From contig SCUC01000578.1 in the NCBI GenBank assembly GCA_004322375.1, positions 1-11,474 on the forward strand: a DNA stretch of 11,474 nt. The letters run 5' to 3'. Of this stretch, positions 1 to 5,256 are shown in pieces. The translations under genes were made by a program, and so were the position numbers. Under the pieces are notes generated by a model. It was not told the origin of the DNA. It was given only the letters and a program-made list of their open reading frames with translations, and did no database searches. The stretch's first letter is position 1; every line of letters starts with the position of its first letter. This DNA is from Bacteroidota bacterium (GTDB taxonomy: Bacteria > Bacteroidota > Ignavibacteria > UBA10030 > SZUA-254).

Positions 1-1
1 G

Positions 2-1027
2 AAAGGCTTGCAAAGCGCAGACCATCTAATCCATGACATCAAACGCATGGAAACCAGCTATCTGGATAAGAACAAAAGGGAATATGAAATTACAAAGCAT
101 ATTTCTCTTTCTCTGTTGGATCCATTGGCTTTGATAAAACTCAGGGCAACGGGTGTATGTGATTTTGAAGCGCCGGAAGTTTTGTATGATATGGACCATC
201 CCGGGCAATATTTCAGAAGAATAAAATCCGTGAGCGTGAGTTTGCCTTGTATTGCAGGTCCTTATACTTCGGTGAGCGCAAAGCTCTCTTTGGTCGGCAA
301 TAAATATAGAAAAAACACGAATCCCGATAATCTTGCAGCAACCGGGTATCCCGAAGACCCCGGCAACGATGAGCGTTTTGTTTACAATGTTGGCGCGATT
401 CAATCCATTGCCGCCAGCAATGCGCAAAACGACAGCGGCATGTTTGAATTGAATTTCAGAGATGAACGTTATCTTCCTTTTGAGGGCTGCGGGGCAATAA
501 GTTCCTGGCGTCTCGAACTTCCGAAAGAAGTAAGGCAATTCGATTACAATTCTATTTCTGATGTAATCCTGCATATAAAATATACAGCCAGAGAAGGAGG
601 CTCAACACTGCGTGGATCAGCAGTAACTTCCTTAGAAGAACGTTTGGCTGATATAAAGCAGCAACTCAGCCAAACAGGAGTACACCTTGCCTTGAACATG
701 AAGCACGACTTGCCAAACGAGTGGCATTTGTTAAAGAAAAATGGCGTCGTTGACTTGATAATTGATAAATCCAGATTACCTTATATGGCACAGACTATTG
801 ATGCCGCCATTGAAAATGTGATGTTTGTAGCGAAGGTAAAGAACGACCCTGATTCTTATTTAATAAAAATTAATGGAAGTGACACAAATTTATCAAGGAT
901 TGATGAATGGAAGTTGTGTCGAGGAAACAATGCAAACATTGAACTTGGCGTCTCCTTTGAAATGTCTGTTCCGCCGGAAGTAGATAAGCTTGAAGAATTA
1001 ATGATGATTATAAAGTTTAAGTTTTAA
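2..1027 (+). CDS. Tc toxin A subunit (TcA), C-terminal part, 5'-truncated by the window
   Basis: The reading frame is open to the left edge, so this is the end of a larger gene, not a gene starting at the internal TTG at 8. Counting that TTG as residue 1, residues about 15-200 match my memory of the TcA C-terminal TcB-binding domain: 'NKREYEITKHISL', 'DPLALIKLRATG', 'LYDMDHPGQYFRRIKSV', 'GPYTSVSAKL', then 'ISDVILHIKYTAREGG' near 180-197. In Tc toxins TcA forms the pentameric injection channel and this domain docks the TcB-TcC cocoon carrying the toxic enzyme. About 140 further residues follow and end at tandem TAA stops; as I recall, the Photorhabdus TcdA1 type ends near the ILHIRYT segment, so this looks like an extension found only in some homologues. 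No TcB or TcC gene lies downstream; any partner must be upstream or elsewhere. Recognised from memory, without a search. Confidence 0.85.
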   Translation, partial: KGLQSADHLIHDIKRMETSYLDKNKREYEITKHISLSLLDPLALIKLRATGVCDFEAPEVLYDMDHPGQYFRRIKSVSVSLPCIAGPYTSVSAKLSLVGNKYRKNTNPDNLAATGYPEDPGNDERFVYNVGAIQSIAASNAQNDSGMFELNFRDERYLPFEGCGAISSWRLELPKEVRQFDYNSISDVILHIKYTAREGGSTLRGSAVTSLEERLADIKQQLSQTGVHLALNMKHDLPNEWHLLKKNGVVDLIIDKSRLPYMAQTIDAAIENVMFVAKVKNDPDSYLIKINGSDTNLSRIDEWKLCRGNNANIELGVSFEMSVPPEVDKLEELMMIIKFKF

Positions 1028-1124
1028 TAATGTGCGATACCTTCAGTTACCAAACACTGTAGTGTATTAGACAAAATACAACCGGTGTATTGAAAATCAG
1101 AGAAATAGGCAAACAATGTAAGCT

Positions 1125-1152
1125 AAGGAGCAACCACTCCCGGTTGCTCCTT
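1125..1152. terminator. 11-bp perfect hairpin between convergent genes
   Basis: AAGGAGCAACC (1125-1135) and GGTTGCTCCTT (1142-1152) are perfect complements around a 6-base loop. It lies 98 bases after the TcA stop and 14 bases after the stop of the minus-strand 143-aa gene, where both transcripts should end. The trailing T tract is short on either strand (TTTCCCC on plus), so termination could be weak or need a factor. The rest of 1031-1124 shows nothing I can name. Confidence 0.6.
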
Positions 1153-1165
1153 TCCCCACTTTAAA

Positions 1166-1597
1166 TCAATCTCCCTCAAACTCATACGGCTCCGACGAAC
1201 CGCTAAGTTCAATGGTGTCAAGGTGTTTGAAGGGTATCCAGAAAGCCTTTTCATCTTCAGTTTCAAGTTGTAATTGGCTCTCTTGAACTGAAATTACTTT
1301 CCCTTCGTAATACCAATCCTCTTCATCCATATCGCCAAGCTCATCCCAGGTATCGGCATAATCAGCAAACATTCCGTTGGCATTCAAGCAAAGAACAACT
1401 TCTTTACCCTCAACCAACTGTAAAACATGCTTTGTTTCCTCCTCGATAGAATGTTTCGGACGAACAAGCTTTTCCGAATACACCGTTTGATGATTGAAAA
1501 TGATTCCATTTTCTTTGCAAACAGCAAGAGTCGGTCCGACAACATCAAGTTGTTCGAGTTCATACTCTTCGTCTGCGGCGTTAATAATTGTAATCAA
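1166..1597 (-). CDS. acidic protein of unknown function (143 aa), last gene of the minus-strand cassette
   Basis: I do not recognise this family. The start is TTG, supported by an AAAGGAG six bases upstream and by an 18-base gap after the preceding gene. The protein is strongly acidic, with clusters such as 'NAADEEYELEQLD' at the N-terminus, 'ELGDMDEEDWYYEGK' in the middle and 'SSEPYEFEGD' at the end. It has no signal peptide or membrane segment, so it is probably cytoplasmic. It is the promoter-distal gene of an operon with a Gam-like protein and an E1-like enzyme, and it ends just before a hairpin. High negative charge could fit a DNA mimic or a small adaptor protein, but that is speculation. 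It is likely a real gene because of the SD site, its operon position and its compact fit. Confidence 0.75.
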   Translation of the reverse strand: MITIINAADEEYELEQLDVVGPTLAVCKENGIIFNHQTVYSEKLVRPKHSIEEETKHVLQLVEGKEVVLCLNANGMFADYADTWDELGDMDEEDWYYEGKVISVQESQLQLETEDEKAFWIPFKHLDTIELSGSSEPYEFEGD

Positions 1598-1603
1598 GTA
1601 AAT

Positions 1604-1610
1604 CTCCTTT
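1604..1610 (-). promoter_or_regulatory. ribosome binding site deciding a TTG start
   Basis: On the minus strand the site reads AAAGGAG, followed by six bases and then TTG at 1597-1595. No ATG is nearby, so this SD site fixes the start of the 143-aa protein. Confidence 0.75.
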
Positions 1611-1615
1611 CGATA

Positions 1616-2095
1616 TTAGATGTTACGTGTTCGGGCAATAAATAGGCATGAAGAAATAGCCCGGATATCTTCGTTCTGGAAGGGAACATTGCCGAACGAC
1701 TTTGTAATATCAATTGCATCGGCAATACAGAGACGCATGATTTCTCTCAGATCATCTTTCTTGAGTTGACCGTTACCGTTGGTTGGCAACTGTTGTGGAG
1801 CAACTGCCTTCTGTTCCAACTCAAAGATCAATTGTCCGGTAATCTTCTTTCCGTTCTGTCCGGCTACCTTGGATAACCTGAATTCATCACCGGCTTTCAA
1901 TCTGTGTTGAACGATTTGCTGATGGACTTCCACCGGAGCGAAGAAAGCCTTTTCCACACCCTCTTGTTCTACTGAATACAGGTAGTATGTGCCATAGGAA
2001 CTGCTTCCCTCATAGCACTTATCTTTCAACAGCTTCAGCTTCGCCGACTCGTTCAGTTGCAGTTCCAGCTTCGGAGGATTCTGTTTTTCCGGCAT
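1616..2095 (-). CDS. possible OB-fold / ssDNA-binding protein of mobile-element type (159 aa)
   Basis: The ATG at 2095 has AGGAG six bases upstream, which decides the start. The N-terminal half (about residues 20-95) alternates short strands and turns in an OB-like way: 'GTYYLYSVEQEGVEKAFFAP', 'KAGDEFRLSKV', 'KKITGQLIFELEQ'. A Gln/Asn/Gly linker follows (about 97-112). The C-terminal segment 'LREIMRLCIADAIDIT...VPFQNEDIRAISSCLFIA' resembles helical tails I recall in phage-encoded proteins that accompany recombination genes. A single-stranded-DNA role fits a neighbour to a Gam-like gene, but this is inference from texture and context, not a firm family match. It sits 18 bases before the next gene in the same operon. 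Its first 77 bases overlap the shifted-frame tail of the Gam-like gene. Confidence 0.7.
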   Translation of the reverse strand: MPEKQNPPKLELQLNESAKLKLLKDKCYEGSSSYGTYYLYSVEQEGVEKAFFAPVEVHQQIVQHRLKAGDEFRLSKVAGQNGKKITGQLIFELEQKAVAPQQLPTNGNGQLKKDDLREIMRLCIADAIDITKSFGNVPFQNEDIRAISSCLFIARTRNI

Positions 2096-2590
2096 TTGGT
2101 TCTCCTTTCAATGTTGTGTATGAAAATTTGGTTTTGGCTGGAGTATGTGTTACTCCATCCGGAATTGTTTTCTTTACCTTGATGTACTCGTTAATCTTTT
2201 GCAGATCCGGTTCATAGGACTCCGGAATAGCTTCTAAGAAACCTAACGTTGACGCCTTCTTAGAAACACCTCCATATTTGAAACTTCTACTTTGTCCCGT
2301 CCAAGACGCAATTTGATTGCACCGTGTGGAAGCTTGATAGTCTTTTCGTTTGTCGAGCGGATGAACTGTTCCAAATTCCAGGCAAGCCACGAGCATTTCT
2401 TCTCCAGCTTTGCAATCTCTGATTCACGATATGATTCGATGATTTGCATCTCATCATCGCACAGCTTATTCACATCATCCATTTTGCCTTCGAGAATAGT
2501 TATCGCCATGAGCAGCTGATCTGCCCGCACCTTATTCACCTGAAGCTCGCGCTGTTCGGTTTCTGCAAGAAGCTCATCTATGAATGTCAT
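2019..2590 (-). pseudogene. Mu Gam-like host-nuclease inhibitor, interrupted by a -1 frameshift
   Basis: Phage Mu Gam family proteins bind double-stranded DNA ends and block exonucleases; they are long coiled coils followed by a small sheet region. The first frame (2590 to 2243, 115 aa) shows the heptad-rich coil (about residues 5-75) and then 'KTIKLPHGAIKLRLGRDKVEV', the conserved Gam element as I recall it. It hits a stop soon after 'NMEVFL'. The frame shifted back by one base continues the family pattern at once with 'KKASTLGFLEAIPESYEPD' and 'KINEYIKVKKTIPDGV'. Restoring one base near 2256-2266 would give about 190 aa, close to Mu Gam. The shifted frame stays open to 2019, overlapping the next gene by 77 bases with a low-complexity Glu/Ala tail that may not be native. 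No classical slippery heptamer is present. It could be a real lesion or an assembly or homopolymer error. The ATG at 2590 follows AAAAGG. Confidence 0.7.
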
Positions 2591-2735
2591 GCGTTACCTT
2601 TTCTTTGTTATGATGATTATGATCCGAATGATGTTTCCCATGTCTGTTTGTGCTTTCCGTGGTTGGCAAGCTCTTACGGATTATTCGTAACACCCGTTCA
2701 GCCCCAATCAACACCTTTCTCCAGTTAATGTTCAT
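2574..2735 (-). CDS. small basic, histidine-rich protein (53 aa)
   Basis: This short frame bridges two genes exactly as an operon member would. Its ATG overlaps the stop of the 79-aa gene as ATGA (2735-2732), and its stop overlaps the start of the Gam-like gene by 17 bases. A GAGGA lies about nine bases before the start, inside the preceding gene. The N-terminus 'MNINWRKVLIGAERVLRIIR' could form a short basic amphipathic helix. The C-terminal half is very histidine-rich ('RHGKHHSDHNHHNKEK'), suggesting metal or nucleic-acid contact. I know no family for it. The chance of a spurious frame is real at this size, but the double overlap and the lack of any other gene in 2591-2731 favour it. Confidence 0.5.
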   Translation of the reverse strand: MNINWRKVLIGAERVLRIIRKSLPTTESTNRHGKHHSDHNHHNKEKVTHDIHR

Positions 2736-2971
2736 GAATATTCTTCCTCTAATTGTACGTGTTGCTTCTTGAATGCTCTCCCGTAAAATCCCCGCTTATA
2801 TTCTTTGATGGTTGTCATTGTCGTGGAATCATCCACATAGCTAAAATCCACAATCATCCCGTTATCAAGCGAAAGCTCGTGCCGCGAAAAGAGACCTCCG
2901 GCAAGATAGAACTTGAGTTCAAGCCGCTTTCCTTCTTTCAGTTTCGTAAGAGCCTCTTCTAATGAAATCAT
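2732..2971 (-). CDS. small protein of unknown function (79 aa)
   Basis: The chosen start is the ATG at 2971, preceded by GAGGAG with five bases between. An in-frame TTG at 3013 would add 14 residues but has no SD site. The product begins 'MISLEEALTKLKEGKRLELK', a helix followed by what reads as a small beta-rich domain ('HELSLDNGMIVDFSYVD'), and ends basic then acidic. No signal peptide, membrane segment or catalytic motif is visible, and I do not recognise the family. It follows the ThiF-like gene after 91 bases and is translationally coupled (ATGA) to the 53-aa gene, so it belongs to the cassette. The same frame is open but startless for about 30 codons upstream, possibly an eroded longer N-terminus. 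Confidence 0.7.
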   Translation of the reverse strand: MISLEEALTKLKEGKRLELKFYLAGGLFSRHELSLDNGMIVDFSYVDDSTTMTTIKEYKRGFYGRAFKKQHVQLEEEYS

Positions 2972-2976
2972 AGAAT

Positions 2977-2982
2977 CTCCTC
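2977..2982 (-). promoter_or_regulatory. ribosome binding site deciding the start of the 79-aa gene
   Basis: The minus strand reads GAGGAG, five bases before the ATG at 2971-2969. It favours this start over the upstream in-frame TTG at 3013. Confidence 0.7.
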
Positions 2983-3062
2983 TATTATAGAGAGAAGCCG
3001 TCAACGCATCCAAAGCAGCTTCGAATGATTGTTTTCTGCTTGTTTTGCCGACGGCGTTCTCG

Positions 3063-3713
3063 TTAAGAAATTAGTGTAACAGTTTTCAGGTCGAAGAGAA
3101 GCTCTTTCTTCAGTAATTCGCCTGTCAGAAACTTCTTGACCTGATTGGATAAGAGCGATGCAATCGAAAGAACGGTGTACATGATGGTTTTCGCCGTGCA
3201 TCGGACTTCAATTGCCTCACTGGATGGATACAGGGTTGATTCGTATTCCTTACATCCATAGAAATCGTTTGGATCGAAAGAATAAAGACGGATTACCTCT
3301 AATCCCATCCGTGAATCAATAAATAGCTTCACATCAGGGTTTTGCTTTGCAAACTTCCAGATATGAATACGGGTATCCATTGAATCAACAGCTACTATGA
3401 CAATTCCCTGTAATCGTTGACCTTTGTACTTTTCATTCCTTGCAATGATGCTTATTCCTTCGAACTGTTCAATGATTTCCCGAAGCGCGATGACTTTCGG
3501 TTTGCCAAGGTCGCATGTGCGATAGAATTGATTCGGAAGATTGTGTTCTTCAACCGTATCGAAGTCATACACCGAGATATTACGGACGCCCATCTTTGCA
3601 AGCGTAAGCGCGGTAAAGCTCCCCGTCGCTCCGGCTCCGATAATCGTAACAGACATACTGATTTGTGCCGGGTCGAAGACATCCAATTGCCGCGTGAATC
3701 GAGTTTCGTTCAT
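3063..3713 (-). CDS. ThiF / E1-like adenylyltransferase of mobile-element type (216 aa)
   Basis: ThiF/MoeB/E1 enzymes activate the C-terminus of a ubiquitin-like or sulfur-carrier protein by adenylation. The Rossmann ATP-binding loop is at residues 24-31 ('IIGAGATG'), the acidic strand end at 'VYDFDTVEEHNLPNQFY' (48-64, D50 and D52), 'GKPKV' at 70-74, and a second acidic site at 'VAVDSMDTR' (107-115). Cys172 in 'EVRCTAKTIMYT' sits near where family members carry a catalytic cysteine before the last helices ('SNQVKKFLTGE'). Two oddities: the arginine of the usual N-L-x-R-Q motif is Asn61, and there are no CxxC zinc pairs. At 216 aa it is shorter than housekeeping ThiF or MoeB. No E2, JAB peptidase or ubiquitin-like gene is evident here, which argues against complete CBASS or Bil-type systems. 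The ATG at 3713 has AAGGAG nine bases upstream, inside the ligase-like fragment, implying coupling. The fold assignment is firm; the substrate is unknown. Confidence 0.85.
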   Translation of the reverse strand: MNETRFTRQLDVFDPAQISMSVTIIGAGATGSFTALTLAKMGVRNISVYDFDTVEEHNLPNQFYRTCDLGKPKVIALREIIEQFEGISIIARNEKYKGQRLQGIVIVAVDSMDTRIHIWKFAKQNPDVKLFIDSRMGLEVIRLYSFDPNDFYGCKEYESTLYPSSEAIEVRCTAKTIMYTVLSIASLLSNQVKKFLTGELLKKELLFDLKTVTLIS

Positions 3714-3714
3714 A

Positions 3715-3891
3715 TTATTGTTCTCCTTGATACCAGATACATTCTTCCGGTTGTTTGTTGTGATTGATTCCCACGTATTGGGGGTGACGGACCGCTCTGG
3801 ATTTTAATCTTTCCATCCCCTTGATGGTAATTACTTTATTGATATACTTTTCGGGATGAAGCGACATATCTGCGCGGATACTATCCGACAT
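3715..3891 (-). pseudogene. remnant of an ATP-dependent DNA ligase (C-terminal OB domain), N-terminus missing
   Basis: A 58-codon frame ends one base before the ThiF-like start and contains that gene's SD site. It reads like the end of phage or bacterial ATP-dependent DNA ligases: 'SGMSDSIRADMSLHPEKY', 'KVITIKGMERLK', 'AVRHPQYVGI', 'NKQPEECIWY'. The ligase OB domain usually has S-G-L/M-T/S-D, then a P-E-Y-x-G-K-V segment and an R-H-P-x-F motif. The adenylation domain with the catalytic Lys is absent. The frame runs six more codons upstream to a TAG, and I found no ligase-like sequence in any frame up to the tRNA fragment at 4050. The ATG at 3891 has no SD site. I read it as the surviving 3' end of a deleted gene that still couples translation into the ThiF-like gene. 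The family call rests on memory of motifs and was not searched. Confidence 0.5.
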
Positions 3892-3964
3892 GCCCGATCT
3901 ACAGTAAGACTACACTTGATACTCTTCGAAAAGATATAAACAAATTAAAAGCACACTAAAATTG

Positions 3965-3998
3965 AACGGGGCTGGCACAAAATGGACACAGCCCCGTT
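3965..3998. repeat. 10-bp inverted repeat, possible terminator
   Basis: AACGGGGCTG (3965-3974) and CAGCCCCGTT (3989-3998) pair perfectly around 14 bases. On the minus strand it is followed by TTCAATTTTAG, a weak T tract, so it could end transcription coming from the core side before the cassette. It lies between the tRNA fragment and the ligase remnant, where a recombinase arm site would also be possible. The surrounding 3892-4049 stretch has no convincing gene. Confidence 0.45.
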
Positions 3999-4049
3999 TC
4001 AAATAGCGTAAAATCATTGAATGGGATTTAGTTTGGAAAAATGGAAATT

Positions 4050-4090
4050 GCTCCGTAGGCTGATGCTCTATCCAGTTGAGCTACTGGGCA
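4050..4090 (-). pseudogene. 5' half of tRNA-Arg(ACG), broken in the anticodon stem
   Basis: Read on the minus strand from 4090, it gives a 7-base acceptor arm TGCCCAG, TA, a D stem GCTC/GAGC around AACTGGATA, then A, the 5' anticodon stem TCAGC (4063-4059), the loop CTACGGA (4058-4052) with anticodon ACG (4056-4054), and GC of the 3' stem (4051-4050). The expected remainder GCTGA, the T arm and the acceptor 3' strand are absent; the sequence becomes unrelated A/T-rich DNA. No matching 3' half was seen elsewhere in the window. It cannot make a functional tRNA as it stands. The break falls at the classic crossover site of tRNA-targeting integrases, on the border between cassette and core genes. 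Confidence 0.8.
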
Positions 4091-4092
4091 GG

Positions 4093-4335
4093 TTAATTGT
4101 ATTGAAATTCTGTCAGATAAGTCAGGCAACGTAGAAACGTTTCTCCGCGTAATACTGAGATTAACGTGTCAATGTTTCCTGAGCATATAAAATATGAATT
4201 TATTTTGACTTTCTCAAACAGGGAAGAAATGTCCATCACTACTAAGATTTTGATTTGCTGGTGCATCGTTATTGACAGATAAAGCGCCGCCGATAAAGAG
4301 TCTCCTTCAAAATGGCTTGACAATACCCCAAGCAA
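4093..4335 (-). CDS. doubtful 80-aa open frame with a strong SD site
   Basis: The only support is the start: minus-strand AAGGAGG (4348-4342), six bases, then TTG at 4335, the same arrangement as the 143-aa cassette gene. The product ('MLGVLSSHFEGDSLSAALYL...' ending 'LTYLTEFQYN') matches nothing I know and has no clear motif. Its stop lies two bases before the tRNA fragment. The SD-like site sits in a long pyrimidine-rich plus-strand tract (about 4340-4390), which could make it by chance. It may be a degenerate gene or nothing. Confidence 0.25.
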   Translation of the reverse strand: MLGVLSSHFEGDSLSAALYLSITMHQQIKILVVMDISSLFEKVKINSYFICSGNIDTLISVLRGETFLRCLTYLTEFQYN

Positions 4336-4406
4336 GAAGAACCTCCTTCCTTTCTCGTTCTTATTCCTCCCCTGTTTTTTTCCTGTTTTACTCTGTTGCA
4401 GTAATT

Positions 4407-4440
4407 TTGATTTTAACGCGATTTTTTGTACTATTAGTAC
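4407..4440 (+). promoter_or_regulatory. possible promoter of rplU-rpmA
   Basis: TTGATT (4407-4412), a 16-base spacer and TACTAT (4429-4434) resemble a sigma70 promoter, with four of six consensus bases in each box. The -10 region lies in a small perfect palindrome GTACT-ATT-AGTAC (4428-4440). It is about 45 bases from the rplU start. No other candidate in 4336-4480 looks better. Confidence 0.35.
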
Positions 4441-4480
4441 GCTTTTTAAGTAAATTTAAGCATTTCTAAGGTAAATCAGC

Positions 4481-4789
4481 ATGGTTGCAGTAGTTGACAT
4501 TGCCGGTGTACAGCATAAAGTATCCCCGGCTCAAAAAGTTTTTGTCCCTAAGCTTGCCCAGGAAGCAGGCTCGATGGTGACGTTTGATCGCGTTCTTTTA
4601 GTCGCGGATGACACCGGCGTGAAGGTCGGTACCCCGACATTGCAAGGTCTCTCCGTCGAAGCTAAAGTGTTAGGACACGCGAAAGATGACAAGATCATCG
4701 TATTCAAGAAGAAGAAACGCAAAGGGTACCGCCTCCGTCGCGGTCACCGTCAGCAATACACGGAAGTTGAAATAACAAAGATTGGATAG
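4481..4789 (+). CDS. rplU: 50S ribosomal protein L21
   Basis: L21 binds 23S rRNA domain I together with L20 in the large subunit. The 102-aa length is usual. The N-terminus 'MVAVVDIAGVQHKVSPAQKVFV' is the L21 beta barrel with a slightly variant first strand (many homologues start MYAIVxxGGKQYxV). The basic C-terminal signature 'KKKKRKGYRLRRGHRQ' (about 75-90) is diagnostic. AAGG lies nine bases before the ATG. It is followed by rpmA 11 bases later, the standard rplU-rpmA operon. The product is a core gene, marking the chromosomal side of the tRNA junction. Confidence 0.97.
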   Translation: MVAVVDIAGVQHKVSPAQKVFVPKLAQEAGSMVTFDRVLLVADDTGVKVGTPTLQGLSVEAKVLGHAKDDKIIVFKKKKRKGYRLRRGHRQQYTEVEITKIG

Positions 4790-4800
4790 GAGAAAGTTTT

Positions 4801-5055
4801 ATGGCACATAAAAAAGGTGGTGGTAGCTCGAAAAACGGCCGCGACAGCAATGCCCAGCGTCTAGGCGTGAAAGTCTTTGGCGGTCAAAAAATTAACGCGG
4901 GCGGCATTATCGTTCGCCAGCGCGGCACGCGCTTCTCGCCCGGCAGCAATGTCGGCATCGGCAGCGACGATACGTTGTTCGCGCTTTCTAACGGCGTCGT
5001 CAACTTCAAGCGGTTCGGGAAAGGACGACACGAAGTCAGCGTACTCTCCGAGTAA
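4801..5055 (+). CDS. rpmA: 50S ribosomal protein L27
   Basis: L27 reaches the peptidyl-transferase centre with its N-terminus. The protein starts directly 'MAHKKGGGSSKNGRDSNAQRLGVK', the canonical mature form, without the N-terminal extension that Prp removes in Firmicutes. 'RQRGTRFSPGSNVG' and 'NGVVNFKRFGKGRH' are typical family segments, and 84 aa is normal. An AGGAG overlaps the rplU stop codon (TAGGAG), which couples the two genes. A strong terminator follows 28 bases after the stop. Confidence 0.97.
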   Translation: MAHKKGGGSSKNGRDSNAQRLGVKVFGGQKINAGGIIVRQRGTRFSPGSNVGIGSDDTLFALSNGVVNFKRFGKGRHEVSVLSE

Positions 5056-5082
5056 CCATCAGCTCTACTCGTTCTTTGAAAT

Positions 5083-5126
5083 ACCCGCTCCAATCACCCC
5101 TGTGATGAAAGCGGGTTTTTTATTTT
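5083..5126 (+). terminator. Rho-independent terminator of rplU-rpmA
   Basis: ACCCGCT (5083-5089) pairs with AGCGGGT (5110-5116). Inside, ATCAC (5093-5097) pairs with GTGAT (5102-5106) around a CCCT loop, giving one long stem with a small internal bulge. A T tract (TTTTTTATTTT) follows directly. Confidence 0.85.
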
Positions 5127-5207
5127 CTCACTATGAGCTTCACGCCCCGCACAAGGGTATCAGAAAAACAATATTAGCCGACCGATAGAGCCGACTATTA
5201 ACTCTTG

Positions 5208-5222
5208 CCCGCCTCCGGCGGG
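5208..5222. repeat. GC-rich hairpin in the mdh leader, REP-like
   Basis: CCCGCC-TCC-GGCGGG is a perfect 6-bp stem with a 3-base loop, 34 bases before the mdh start. It resembles the CCCGC-CTTC-GCGGG core of the repeat at 6346-6365, so it may be a solo copy of the same interspersed family. It could also affect translation of the mdh leader. I saw no clear promoter in 5127-5256. Confidence 0.5.
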
Positions 5223-5256
5223 AATCAACTCAATTACACACTGAAAGGAATCGAAC

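Noticed and set aside
26..574. 182-codon minus-strand open frame opposite the TcA gene
   Set aside because: It is antisense to a recognisable TcA domain, and the product has no family resemblance.
2243..2280. Programmed -1 ribosomal frameshift in the Gam-like gene
   Set aside because: The codons GTG TTT CTA AGA at the junction give no X-XXY-YYZ heptamer and no clear downstream pseudoknot; a lesion or sequence error is simpler.
3001..3201. 66-codon minus-strand frame overlapping the end of the ThiF-like gene
   Set aside because: Out of frame with the ThiF-like gene and without SD support; the product looks random.
1166..3713. PRTRC, CBASS type II or Bil-type system built around the ThiF-like gene
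   Set aside because: No ParB-like, cyclase, E2, JAB or ubiquitin-like gene is recognisable, and the ThiF-like protein is shorter and differs from the PRTRC type I recall.
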